Source of the DNA: Gonapodya sp. JEL0774
Lineage: Eukaryota > Monoblepharomycota > Monoblepharidomycetes > Monoblepharidales > Gonapodyaceae
Length of the DNA: 64,000 bases
Direction of reading: 5' to 3'
Assembly: GCA_027604505.1 (NCBI GenBank)
Contig: JADIIX010000072.1
Span: 46,730 to 110,729 of the forward strand
Within the stretch, counting starts at the first letter, position 1; every line of letters begins with the position of its first letter. Position numbers and translations under genes: made by a program. This document shows, in pieces, positions 1 to 10,322 of the stretch. The notes under the pieces are model-generated. The model saw only the letters and a list, made by a program, of their open reading frames with translations, searched no databases and was not told the origin of the DNA.

Positions 1-136
1 CGTGGAATAGGTTTCTCCGCAAGGGAGGCGTTGTCGGCATGACGGGAGAGAGCCTCACGATCCTTCGACCCCTATAACATGCACAGCCCAAAAGATGACA
101 CTGCTTTGTATACTCATAAATGTATTGGTACTCCAA

Positions 137-384
137 TCAATCGTTGACGCAGTTTGCAGAGTAAATGATTTCACAGGTCCGAATCACAGCTTTGACGGGA
201 ACTTCATGCGCGCTGGGAGCAAATTCATTGGAAAACGCGCCGCCTGCTGCACAATACGCCATCATTTGTCCTACTCTCATCGGACCCACGACGAGAAGCC
301 ATTCAGCCAATTCATTCTTTTCGAGCGGGCCATGAAGTTCGGTCACTGCCAAGCAACGAACGGGGGCCAATCCGACATCGGCAC
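137..384 (-). CDS. possible terminal exon of an unidentified protein
   Basis: The minus strand is open from a splice-acceptor-like CAG at about 385-387 to a stop at 137. It gives about 82 residues of ordinary composition, including ELAEWLLVVGPMRVGQMM and ending IIYSANCVND. I do not recognise the family. The upstream part of the gene should lie between 390 and 740, but I could not find an exon there that joins in phase. It could also be a gene fragment or a chance open frame. Confidence is low, and the evidence is the acceptor plus coding-like composition only. Confidence 0.25.
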
Positions 385-418
385 CTGATTCCCAGCAAAA
401 ATGGGTAAATCCAAACAC

Positions 419-1134
419 GTGTAAGGAGAACCAAACTTCACAGTCGAATTATCGATATACTAGACCATGTACTGAGGGTGTCCCGTACCATCTCTAAGCA
501 TTTTCTGGCCTCCGATCGAAAACCCGTAATATGAGCCGACCTGGACCACACATCACATTCCGGCGCATGCACGCGGCTGGTGCTCCCCATTCCCATTCCA
601 GCGTGGCCTTGGCCTTTTTGGAAAAAAAAAAAACCTTCCGTTCATACGACAGTTTGTTTCTCTCTTTTCTCCTCCTGTGTCGCCCCGTGCTGGGTGGCTT
701 CGCAAAACGGTGGGTGCAGTGAAATGAGTGTCGAAGCACGAGGAGGGCTCGTGGATGAGTACGCGATTATGAAACCAACAAGCATTGCATTCAGTTCAAG
801 CAGAAGAAATGCGGCAACTCCCATTGGCCTAGACGGCGCTCTTCCACACGTCTTCCGGTTTGGCGTGGTGACAGGCCCGTCACCGGCCGTCGCGAGTACT
901 GACCCGTTCCCCATCACCCGACAAAAAGTCACACAAACAGAAAAGACAACGAAAACAGCCATCATGTATCACCAAACATCCATATTCATCATACGCCAGT
1001 CACAACCATCTCGGTCCTTCGTCCCTTAAAGTAGTTTTTTTTTGAAGTCTTTTACAAATCGTATAAGTGCATTGTTTGTGCCCGCCACAGCTCACACGGC
1101 TCCAGCCCCACGACCCTCAAGCTCACCGGTTCTT
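419..1134. other. intergenic, nothing recognised
   Basis: This stretch lies downstream of RPL4, whose stop is at 1135. Short open frames on both strands here have no recognisable motifs. It has homopolymer runs (A run near 624-634, T run near 1034-1043), as expected for untranslated or intergenic DNA. The 3' untranslated region of RPL4 should lie in its right part. Confidence 0.5.
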
Positions 1135-3410
1135 TTACTCGGCGAGGAGGGGAAGGAACTTCGCGGATTTGTTCTGGTGGGCCTGTGGGGGAAAGGGGAC
1201 ACAAGGTTGGGACGTATGAGCTCCACAGTCCACACCACACACCCCCCATCCCCCCCACGCACCTTCTTTGCCGCCTTCTTCGCCTCCACCGCGCTCTTCC
1301 TAGCCTCCTTATCCTCTGCCCTCTTCTTCTCTGCCAGCATCTCCTTGCGCCTGGTGACGAGCGCGTACGGGTTGAGCCGGACCAGCACGCCCACGTTCTT
1401 GAGCGGGTTCTTGCGCTGCACGTGCGGGCGCTTGGTCGACGAGGCTTGCGCGGGTTTCAGCACGGATTGGACCTCGTCAGAGTTGATCAGACGGGGGAGG
1501 TCGGGGAGGGTCATGGTGGGGAAGGGGAGGCTGGGGGTTGGGGTGTGGGGAGGAAGGGGAGAGCAAAGTGTGTCAGTCAAAGTGTGCTCGAGAGTGTGTA
1601 GTACAGTAGATCCGCCCGTCAACAGCCCTCGACCTCCCTGTCCACACCCCATACGTCGTGCCCTCCCCAAGCCCACACCTCACCGCCCCTCTCCTATACC
1701 CCCCTTGCCCCTCCCCCACACCCGTGCCAACTCACGTGTACTCCTTCTTCACCTCGGACGGCGTGCTCGTCGTGCCAAAGATCCTGTCGAGCTTCTCCAC
1801 CGCGGGCTGGGTCCACACAATGAACCGGCCGACGTGGCCGCCGGGGGCGAGTTGGAGGAGGCTCAGGCTGTGGACAGAGGCCTGGGGGAGGCGGGAGGAT
1901 GGTCGGTGAGTGGGGTCGTGGACACGTGACATGGGGACGACAGACAGGGCAGCCCGAACCACGCGGTCGGCAAGAGAAGACGTGTCGTGTCACGATACTC
2001 ACCACCTCGACACCCGGAATGTTGCGGAAGGCCTGCACGATACCGTCGTCCTTATCGTACACCACGAGCGGGCCGCGTCTGGACTTGTGCCTCCTGTTCC
2101 TCAGTTTGCCCTTGCCTGCTCTCAACTTTTTACTCTCGACGACCCTCTTCACGTCCTGCGCGGCGTTTGCGGCCTTGAGCGCGGTCACGGCATCCTTTGT
2201 CTTCTTGAGCGACTCGACCGAGCCGTCGAGGACCAGGGGCACCTCGGCGACCTTGTCAATCTTGTGGCCGCGGGCCATGACCAGGGCGGGCAGGGCAGAG
2301 GCAGCCAGGGCAGAGGCGACGGCGAAGCGCTTTTGGTTCTGGTTGGTCTTGACGTGCCATTTGCGCCAGGTTTTGGTGGGGGCGAACATGCGGCCGCCGC
2401 GGCACATGTTGCCGTACTAGGGAGCGTGAGATGGGATTGTGTGGAGAGAGGATAAGCAAAAGAGGAAATAGCAAAGACGAAACAGGAACCGAGGGCAGCG
2501 GGCGGAAGGCATAGGATCGATCGTAACGAAGCAACCCAATCCAAATCCCCAGTCAAATGAAACCATCTTCCCCACGCCGCTCGGCTAAAGACTCCCTCTC
2601 TCTCGCCTCACTCGCACTCGCAACCGTACCCCTCAAAAAACTCAACACCCTCTTACTCATACTCACGGCAGCCTGACCGGCACGGTGTGTACCTCCTCCA
2701 GAGACACGGGGGATACGAGCGACGGCGCGACCTGGGAGTGGGGTGGTGTGGTGAACACACGTTCCATGAGCCCAAAGGGGTCAAATCGGTCCATCCATCT
2801 CGTAAAAAAACTCCTGCACAAAGGGGTCGATTGGTCCACAAGGTCCATTGTGCCCATATGGACCGCAAAGGTCAATAGGCCCATATGGACCACAAAGGTC
2901 AATCGCCTCCCGCGGATGTCCTTTGGTCCATTAGGCCCATACGGACCGCAAAGTTCAATCGCCTCCGGCGGACTACCTCCCTTCGGTCGGGAGAGGCGCT
3001 CGCTGACGCTCGCGCACTCTGCTCAATACTCACCGGTACCCCAAGAAATGGCGGATGTCTGGTGACCCGCCTCTCTGGAGACGGCATAGGGCTGCCTCTT
3101 GTTCTTTGCCATGTTTGTGTGTACAAACTGGACAATGTCGGGTCTGATGGGAGCGCGGAAGACTGCGGGAGTGACGACTGTGCCTGCGGAAGAGGCATCA
3201 GAGGCGGAGTAGACAGAGATAGTAGGGCGGGAGGCCTGGGAGTAGGGGAGTAGGGGAGTAGGGGAGTAGGGGAGTAGGGGGTATGTAGGGGGTATGTAGG
3301 GGTATGGGGGTATTGGGGGTATGGGGGTACAGTGGGGTATGGGGTGTGGGGAGGGAGAGATGATGGTGGGAAAGGGGAGTTTAAGGGAAGGGGATGAATC
3401 CACGTACCAT
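1135..3410 (-). CDS. RPL4: 60S ribosomal protein uL4 (RPL4), seven exons
   Basis: RPL4 is a structural protein of the large ribosomal subunit; its long loop lines the peptide exit tunnel. Exons in transcript order are 3408-3410, 3034-3235, 2667-2731, 2003-2416, 1736-1881, 1263-1530 and 1135-1182. They sum to 1146 nt (381 residues) and all phases agree. Diagnostic stretches, in order, are [112 protein letters not shown] and [12 protein letters not shown]. The Lys/Ala-rich tail ends at LPLLAE. The length matches fungal uL4 (about 360-390). The first coding exon is only the ATG: GTACGT follows it immediately, so an intron separates the start codon from the rest. Introns of 120-300 nt hold G-rich and repeated DNA (separate entries). 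No snoRNA boxes were found in them. Confidence 0.96.
2853..2966. repeat. three near-identical copies of a 24-31 bp motif in an RPL4 intron
   Basis: On the plus strand the motif CCCATAYGGACCRCAAAG followed by KTCAAT occurs at 2853-2876, 2880-2903 and 2936-2959. The last two copies are extended by CGCCTCC. The core contains the palindrome CATATG, and partial inverted copies (TTTGGTCCATTAGGCCCAT at 2922-2940) lie between them. The block lies inside the intron between 2732 and 3033. Function is unknown; it may simply be local tandem duplication. Confidence 0.7.
3238..3363 (+). repeat. G-run tract (GGGGAGTA)n / GGGGGTAT in the first RPL4 intron
   Basis: At least five GGGGAGTA units are followed by repeated GGGGGTAT and GGGGTATG blocks, all on the plus strand and so C-rich in the RPL4 transcript. 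The tract lies in the intron directly after the one-codon first exon (3408-3410). Four or more closely spaced G runs fit the general pattern for G-quadruplex DNA. Whether this regulates RPL4 is unknown. Confidence 0.65.
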
Positions 3411-5203
3411 TTTGACTGGAATGGGAAGGGAAAGAGAACAGAGCGTGGGATGGGTGGATGGGGTGGATGGGTAGGGTGGTGTTGAAGGGGGTCGATGGGT
3501 GGGGGTGATGTCGAAGGGGGGAATGGGAATGGGAATGGGGAATGGGAATGGGTGCAGTTTTGGTCCGCGTCTTCTTCTGCTTCAAACCCACTTCCTGTTT
3601 GCCGCGTCAGGTTGCTCGGAATGCGCCTTCCCCTCGATGGATGTCTTCAAAGTTCGGTAGCCTGGTGTGGGTCAAACGATCTCAGCTGTGGTCGCTTGCT
3701 TGCCCCGTCATCACCATCACAAACCCGCAAACGCTGTCAAACGAATGGTTAAACATTATTCTTCTCAGTCAAATTAGTTCTTTTACCCCGATGAGTTTCT
3801 TCTTAACATGTTTTACAGTGGGTTCGGTGACGCGGGAGAAGAAAGCGGAAAACAACAAAAATTTTGCATCACGCTTTGCCATGCTCATGTGACTCAGGGT
3901 CAATAGATCCTGAAGTGCTCAATAGGCACATTGTTATAATAAAGTCAACGCTCCAGTTTATGCTCATCTAAACTCTCTTGTACTCGTGACATGATACAAA
4001 TCTCACACTAATGTCTGACAGCAGACTCTTTGGCGATCTGAAGCACCTCACCGGTGAACGATGAACCCATGCGTCAGTATCTTACAGTTGGCCAATCCAT
4101 TTTGTGGCTTTCATGTATCAACAGAGCACATTGCAAATGCTGGTTCTTCCGATCCGCCGCTCCGCTCCCGGTACTCTCTGACCTTCAAGGGTTCCGATTA
4201 CCGGAATCACATCAAATTTGGCCAGCTCTGCCCCCCTTTTCGGCAGATCGAGCGAGGCTAAAAACCCTGTAGCCAGCGTTAGGACATGATACGCGAGACG
4301 GGACCGCCCACGTAAACCATTTTCGCTCCTTGTCGCATGAAAAAGTTTCCAGGAAGGACGGATGCGAGATGAAAACGAGGGCAAGGGAAACGCGTATCGA
4401 TGATGAATACTTTGGGTAACATAAAGGAGAAAGAGACGTTGCCGCACATGGATGCTTGATGATCAGTTGCGGGACATGGATACTTACGTGATCATCAGTC
4501 CCGGCCAGATGCTTCACAATGAATAAGTAAGTCACCGTAATTTATACGCTTCACTTTTTGCCCTTTGAGCGCTAATCTACTTCGTTTGTAGGGACAGACC
4601 CGGAGCCACAGCGGTGCCACTGAACCACCGGAATTCCGTTAATTCTAATAAACAAAAAAATATATATTCATTTTTATGCACACAATTATTTGTACTTTGT
4701 CAGTCTTGCTGTGTTCGCAAGAACACGGTCTTTGAACATCACAGTGGAATGTGGAACGGATGCATGCCGTAAGATTGTCATCTCCCTCTGAGACTTCTCA
4801 GTTCTCTGGCCTTTTGTTCTCGCGGGTCTCGTTTCTGTTGGGCCATTACATAACACTGTGTCTGTTGTCTCTCTCCATGAATCAGCCAACCCTCGGATAC
4901 CCTTTGAGGATTGGCCGACAACAACATTGGATGGGTAGTGTGGGAAGGTCGGCAGAGGAATTTTGGAGAAACGTAATTGTTACTGAAACCCCCAATTGTT
5001 TTATTTCGGTGCCTTCTGGCAATTTAATTTGCTGCTTCTGCCATCTCCACAATAAATTGCGAGTGCCACCATCAGCATTGAGAGCCCTCCCCACAACCCT
5101 GTTTTGCTAAAAGCCAAACAGCAGAGGACTGTCACCTGTGGTGACAGGTGGTGATTTCTCTGAGCCCAGTCCTCTTCACAGCACAGTAGTGGGTTTCTCG
5201 CTG
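3411..5203. other. 1.8 kb intergenic region with one coding-like fragment
   Basis: The region runs from the RPL4 start (3410) to the RBR ligase stop (5204), both genes on minus. It should hold the RPL4 promoter near 3420-3700 and the ligase 3' end. Minus-strand positions 4118-4300 read coding-like, including FLASLDLPKRGAELAKFD, but no start, stop or neighbouring exon gives a model, so I treat it as a possible gene relic. AT-rich sequence (ATATATATT) lies near 4659-4668. Nothing else was recognised. Confidence 0.4.
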
Positions 5204-7257
5204 TCAACCGGCGCTTGGCAAAGGCCTGAAGTGCGCGCACTTTTTCCACCAGGTCGGGCGCACCGCAGTTTGGGTTGGCGGGGAGGGCCATTCGAACGCG
5301 CACGTGGGTTCAAAAAGAATGCAGGATAGAGACTGTGAGTGTGCACCACCTGCCACTCGAATGATCGGTGCGAAAGTCCCAGTCCAGCCCACTCACCGTG
5401 AGGTCGTGACGGTGGTTTCCTTCTCGGATGATGTTCCAGTAGTCACTGAGACAGAGCCTGGCCAAAAATCACAAAACACCGTAGCAGGTCAATGGCACTT
5501 GTTATCTACAGAACCCTCAAAAAAACTCGCCAACGTGCAAGCATTGTCCTGACGCACACTGCCAACGTGCAAGCATTGTCTGACGCACACCACACCACAT
5601 CAGGATGGATCTCAATTTCTCACCAGCAAAACTCGAATCCACATCCACCGTAGACCTTGTAACACGTCATGTGATCACACCCTCTGAAGCACGAAACACG
5701 AAATGCGTCATATCAAGTGAGATATTTTACGGGTTTTCGCATGCCGAGGACAGGCAACCGGGTTCAGCGATCAGCACGCGATCGCAAGCAATACTGAAAA
5801 GGTGAGCGCAAAAAGCTTTCAAAACACAGAGACCGTACCCGTCCTTCTCGATCCGCCGAGTGCACTGAGGGCACGCCTTGGTGTACCTTTTTCACAGGCA
5901 CAGGAACGACCATCGCATTGGGTGTGGTCTGCACCGAAAGAGTTGAATATCAAAACTGCAGGGCCGGCTCACGTTGTGAGGTACACGAGGCTCGCCGCGT
6001 CGTCCGCTCTGTTCGCACTCATCCGTCGGTCGTACTCGGAGCAGGTGGTTCCGCTTCCCACGGTCAACGAGGATAGCAAGGGTTCGAGTAAGGGCGTGGA
6101 CGAAATCAGAAAAGATCAGAGCCCCTGCACACATTTGCCCCTCCGCGCGGGTGGTTCAAAGCTCTCCCCGGTTTGTTCACACAGACACCCGGTCCACTGG
6201 GCGATGGACGATCCTGCCTGTCACACGCACACCTCCACCATACCAAATACACCTACGTACGTATGCCACGCCACATCGTGGGTAAAGCACGCCATGCCTC
6301 CGCACTTCCCACACTTGACGATGGGCTTGTCGTGGCCCTCGTCGTGGTCTTGGCCGTTTCCACACCCGGCGACTTTGCACCACCGGAAGTTGGGCACAGA
6401 GGAGAGGGCGGCGGTGAGGAGGTGCCGGTCGTACAGGAGGAAAGTAGTGGGGGAGGAGAGGCGGTGGACTAGAGGGAGAGTGGGGGGGTGGGGGGGCGGG
6501 GATAAAAAGTGATCCCTCTGTTTCGTACAGATCTCTCGGACCCCACGAGCACGAGCACCTGCCACATGTCGAGCAGACACAAATCACACCCCCGACTACT
6601 CACCGTCCTCGTACTCCATCACCGCGCCACACCCGGCTGCCGGACACGGCACCTCGGTGACGTTGGTCGTGTTCGTGTTGGAGGTGACGTGGTGGTCGAT
6701 GTGGAGGCAGAGACATCGGGAACACGTGGCGGGCGGATGCTTTGAGAAGCGGTAGAACGAAAAGAAGAGGGAGAGATGAGAGCGAATAGGGTTGATCGGT
6801 TCGGTTCTGATCATGTGGGAAGAACCACGTCGGGGTGCGGTGCGATCGACGTACGTACGTACAGAGCATTTCGCGGTGACCGACTGGCTGGGGAAGGACG
6901 CTAACTGAACTCGGCAGATTTGCGATGCGGCGCGGTGCGCAGGGTGACGGTACGAGAAAGAACGTGCGAGGTGTGAAAAGAACCGATCCGGCACCCCCTC
7001 CGAACCGAACCGACGGGACGACGCCAACTTGATCAGTTTCGCCACACACAGCGCAATCCCAGGGGGGGTCTTGAGACTGGCGGGTGGTGGCGGTGGGTGG
7101 TGGACGAGAGTGGGAGTGGGAGGGTTCGTAGGTGGTGCCGGTTGAGCGGGGAACGGGATGACGTTGGCCGCTCTGACGAGGGGATCCGACAAAAACAAAC
7201 CTCGGGCGGCGGGACAGTCATGCGTGTTGGTCCGGCGGACGTGGACGGACTGTCCAT
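5204..7257 (-). CDS. RBR-type E3 ubiquitin ligase (RING1-IBR-RING2), ten exons
   Basis: This is a predicted RING-between-RING ligase, which passes ubiquitin from an E2 to a RING2 cysteine before the substrate. Exons are 7201-7257, 7029-7076, 6863-6904, 6604-6739, 6261-6468, 5973-6053, 5839-5886, 5624-5683, 5397-5457 and 5204-5332, giving 289 residues with consistent phase. RING1 reads CAVC, then TAKCSHPPATCSRC and CPAAGCGAVMEYEDV. The IBR reads LSSVPNFRWCKVAGCGNGQ, then IVKCGKCGG and THDVAWHTGTTCSEYD. RING2 reads CPQCTRRIEKDGGCDHMTC then CGFEFCW. By family knowledge the CDHMTC cysteine is the expected catalytic residue. Nearly every zinc-ligand pair sits on its own exon. The GTTGGC donor at 7028 and the GAAG acce­ptor at 6054 are weak. 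The last exon lies past the RING2 core and is the least certain. The target is unknown. Confidence 0.88.
5529..5590. repeat. tandem 30-32 bp duplication in an RBR intron
   Basis: GCCAACGTGCAAGCATTGTC followed by (C)TGACGCACAC occurs twice head to tail, at 5529-5560 and 5561-5590. The copies differ by about two bases. The pair sits inside the intron 5458-5623 of the RBR gene and looks like a recent slippage duplication. Confidence 0.8.
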
Positions 7258-7632
7258 GGTTGTGAATGAGTGGTTTGTGGGCAGGATCAGTGTGTACAGA
7301 GGTGACGCGGCCCATAACAAGGATGTACTAGAAAGAACTACAAGCATATAAAAAACATCCCCCGAACACAAATGAAGCGAAAATAATGAATAGAATGGAA
7401 TGAATTCGAACACGTGTTTTGACTGTGCGAAAGAATTCAAGGTGGTGAGAACGTGCACGGGGTGGCAGGCTGGCAGCCTGGTACATGTGTACAACTGGTC
7501 GTTACACACTGCGTGACTGTCCACCTGCCCGCACCCACACCCCACACCCGGCACACCTTTCCCCGCCCCACTTGGCCCTCAAGCAAAATTCCCTTGTTCT
7601 CCACATCGCATTTCCCCCGTCCCCACCCCACC
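7258..7632. other. short intergenic region between two minus-strand genes
   Basis: The region lies upstream of the RBR ligase start (7257) and downstream of the next gene's stop (7633), so it should hold the RBR promoter. No motif stands out. Confidence 0.4.
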
Positions 7633-9207
7633 TCACATCTCCAAGTGCCCCACACTCGCCCTCCTCTCCCAAAACACCGTATTCCCCTTCCCCTTCTCCC
7701 TGTCCCTGTCCCTGTCCCTGTCCCATTCCCATTCCCCGCTCTCCCCGCCGGCCACACCGCCGGCCACCCCGTCGTGACTCTTCCACACCCCGCGGCCACT
7801 TCCCCTTTCCGTCCCCGTCACCGTAGCAGTGGACGAGGACGAGCCAGAGGTGGCGGTTCCCGTGCCCGTGCCGGTGGGGGAGAGGGGGTACCCGACGGTG
7901 CGCCGTTGGGTTGTGGCGGCGGTGGGCGGGCGGGGGTGGGGGAAGGGGACCGTGGAGGTGGAGGTGGCGGAGGTGGGGGGAGAAGGAGAAGGTGACGGTG
8001 TGGTGGGGGCAGGGTGCGGGTATGGGTGCACCTGCACCTGTACCGGCGTCTCCACGTGCGGCTCGACCACCAAGGTCTCCCACGTGCCCCCGGTTCGCTC
8101 CGCTCGCACCTCTGGCAGCTCCCCATCGTCGTGCGCACGGTGGTCGTCTTCCTTCACCTTCCCAACCGCACCAGCGAGCCCGCGCACGCTCTCGCTCGCG
8201 CTCCCGCCCATGTTCCCGACCGACGTGGACATTTTCGCTGCCGCGATCCGTCCCGCGAGCTTCTGTCTCAGATCACGCACGCTGGCGGCTTTGGGAGCCG
8301 GGTCGATGGAGGAGAAGAGCGGGGGTGGGGGTTGGGGTTGAGAAGAGAGACTGGAGTGGGACAGGGACAGGTCATGGTGTGGTGTGGCGGTTCCTACGTT
8401 TGTGCCTGGTCCAGTGTGGGTGTGGGTGTGGGTGTGGAGAGAGCCGTGGGACGTGGAGTGTGGAGTGGCGGACTCAACGACGGGGTCGAGGTGGCCGTCC
8501 TCGTTTTCGTCCTCCGAGCGGGGCAGGGGGTCCACCTGGCTCCCCGCAGTGGAAGCATCGTGTCCTGGTCCTGCTCCTGCTGCTCCACCCACTTCCGCCT
8601 CCATCAGGCCCACATTCCCACTGCCGCTCCTGGCCAGCCCCGAGACAGACCCGGACCCGGACCCGGACGCCTTTTCCACGGCCCTAGCCATGCGTGATGC
8701 CAGTTTTGTCCTCAAGTCGCGAACGGACCCGTGGCTCGGCGCGGGGTCCAGGGCGGCGAGACCGGTGTCGGATGCGTAGGAAGTGGAGGTGGAGCGGTGG
8801 TAGGCAGAGGAAGAGTGGTTGGGTGAGGAGGTGTGTTTGGTGTGTGTATCTGAGGAAGGAGCGCGTGGCAGTGGTGCGAGGTCTGTGGAGGTGGAGGTGG
8901 AGGTGGAGCGTGCGGGTGCAGTTGATGCAGAGAACGAGTGAGAACGGGAGACGGGAGGGTGCCTGGCGCTGAGAGGGCGTCTGGAGTGTGCGGTGGGTTT
9001 GAGAGGAGGGAGGGAGGGAGAGGGAGAGGGAGAGGGAGTAAGGGGGGAGTGGATGGGATCAGGTGGTGCAGGTGGAGCGAGTACAGGGAGTACAGGGAGT
9101 ACAGGGACAGGGACAGGGACAGGGAGTGGAGTGAGCGTGTGAATTGGCGCCACCTGGTTCTGTCTGGGTGGAGAAGGGGTGCGATGGGAAGAAGACGCGC
9201 ACCCCAT
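7633..9207 (-). CDS. low-complexity Ser/Pro/Thr protein with predicted N-myristoylation site
   Basis: This is a single 524-residue open frame with a genuine ATG. I do not recognise a family. The N-terminus MGCASSSH fits the N-myristoyltransferase consensus (Gly2, Ser6) with a neighbouring Cys3 that could be palmitoylated, so membrane attachment is inferred. Most of the protein is Ser/Pro/Thr/His-rich with simple runs such as PVPVPV, SPSPSPS, HTHTHTHT and DRDRDRDR. Two copies of one motif stand out: DPAPSHGSVRDLRTKLASR near residues 150-170 and DPAPKAASVRDLRQKLAGR near residues 285-305. Each could form a short basic amphipathic helix. Third-base composition is very GC-rich. The opposite strand is also open over long stretches, so strand choice rests on the MGC start and the conserved repeat pair. 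An intron or premature end at the 3' side cannot be excluded. Confidence 0.6.
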   Translation of the reverse strand: MGCASSSHRTPSPPRQNQVAPIHTLTPLPVPVPVPVLPVLPVLAPPAPPDPIHSPLTPSPSPSPSLPPLKPTAHSRRPLSARHPPVSRSHSFSASTAPARSTSTSTSTDLAPLPRAPSSDTHTKHTSSPNHSSSAYHRSTSTSYASDTGLAALDPAPSHGSVRDLRTKLASRMARAVEKASGSGSGSVSGLARSGSGNVGLMEAEVGGAAGAGPGHDASTAGSQVDPLPRSEDENEDGHLDPVVESATPHSTSHGSLHTHTHTHTGPGTNVGTATPHHDLSLSHSSLSSQPQPPPPLFSSIDPAPKAASVRDLRQKLAGRIAAAKMSTSVGNMGGSASESVRGLAGAVGKVKEDDHRAHDDGELPEVRAERTGGTWETLVVEPHVETPVQVQVHPYPHPAPTTPSPSPSPPTSATSTSTVPFPHPRPPTAATTQRRTVGYPLSPTGTGTGTATSGSSSSTATVTGTERGSGRGVWKSHDGVAGGVAGGESGEWEWDRDRDRDREKGKGNTVFWERRASVGHLEM

Positions 9208-10322
9208 CGGTTGAAATCTGTGAGAGGAGCCACGATCTGATCGGATCGGATTATCGAATGGGGATTCCCGGGATTGCAGAGTGAACGGGGTGCGGGGGTG
9301 GGAGGGGGGCGGGGGGGGGAAGGGGGATGGGAAGAATGCGAAGTTTGCTGATCTGGCACTGATCGGGTGCGAATCACGTGCTGGAGTCCCCCCACCCCCC
9401 CTTACGTATTTGAGGAAAGTAAAACTGAAATAAATGTCGCTTTGTTCCTTCTCTACTTTCGTCTGTATTGCAATTGCATTTCACATGTGCTGGTTCCATC
9501 CATCCAACGCTGTGTGCCTCAACCAAGTGTAATACCATACCACCCTCTGTTCCATGTCCTGTATGTCGCGGAGACCCAAGTTATGGATTTGTGGATCCAT
9601 TCAGGATGAGTTCACGCTCCTTTTCAAATAACGACATATTTCTAGCCCTTTGTTGTTCCTCTGTTATAGATCAATGAATGAGTCTTAGTCTGGAAACACC
9701 CCGCTGGAGTGCCTCATGTTCTGTGTTCCAACGCCATCTTCAATCCCCAGTCATGAATCGCTCACAGAATCGGGATACGGATACTCGTCTCAGACAGAGG
9801 TGGTACTTCTCGGTGTTTGCCAGTGTCTTCCCATCAGTGAATCACGTGCCAAGTGCTGTGGAGGCGCTGTGATCAGGTTGCTTCCGACGAACCAAGTGAC
9901 GCTCACGTTTCTGATTTCTGCGGTGAACATGCAAATCCCAGTGCTTGAATCCCATTGTATCTCGAATACACCGCGCATTTCCGTCCTGATGCGAGCTACC
10001 CCTGTAACTCGACTCGGTCCAAGAATCTGTCACACCACGCGAACAACCCGCGCTTTTTCGTCTCCATTTTTTGTGGAATTTTTTTCTCCACGTTCCACGC
10101 TGGGCAAATTTATATCATTTTTTTTCAGAGACCGCATTGAACGGCCGGCCCGACGACCAAACTGAGTCGCGCTGGGTCGGTGGATCACGCGACCGTTGCA
10201 GTAGTGAGCTGGACGGGCCGGATCATTGTTCGACCTTCATTTAAATTACATCAACTCCCCATTTGCCCCCTCCCGCTCCCGCTCTCAAGCTCTTCACCGC
10301 GTTTTCTTACCGTCTGTCATCG
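9208..10322. promoter_or_regulatory. divergent intergenic region (about 1.1 kb)
   Basis: This separates the minus-strand MGC protein (start 9207) from the plus-strand zinc-finger gene (start 10323), so it should contain both promoters. There is a G-rich run near 9300-9330, while 9420-9700 is less GC-rich and has no coding signal. No specific regulatory site could be assigned. Confidence 0.45.

Noticed and set aside
1135-3410. Intronic box C/D snoRNA in RPL4, as known in animals
   Set aside because: Partial scanning of several introns showed no RTGATGA box paired with a CTGA box and flanking stem.
7911-8687. Long plus-strand frames opposite the MGC protein
   Set aside because: They are Arg/Gly/Trp-rich shadows of simple-sequence coding DNA with no start context or motif.
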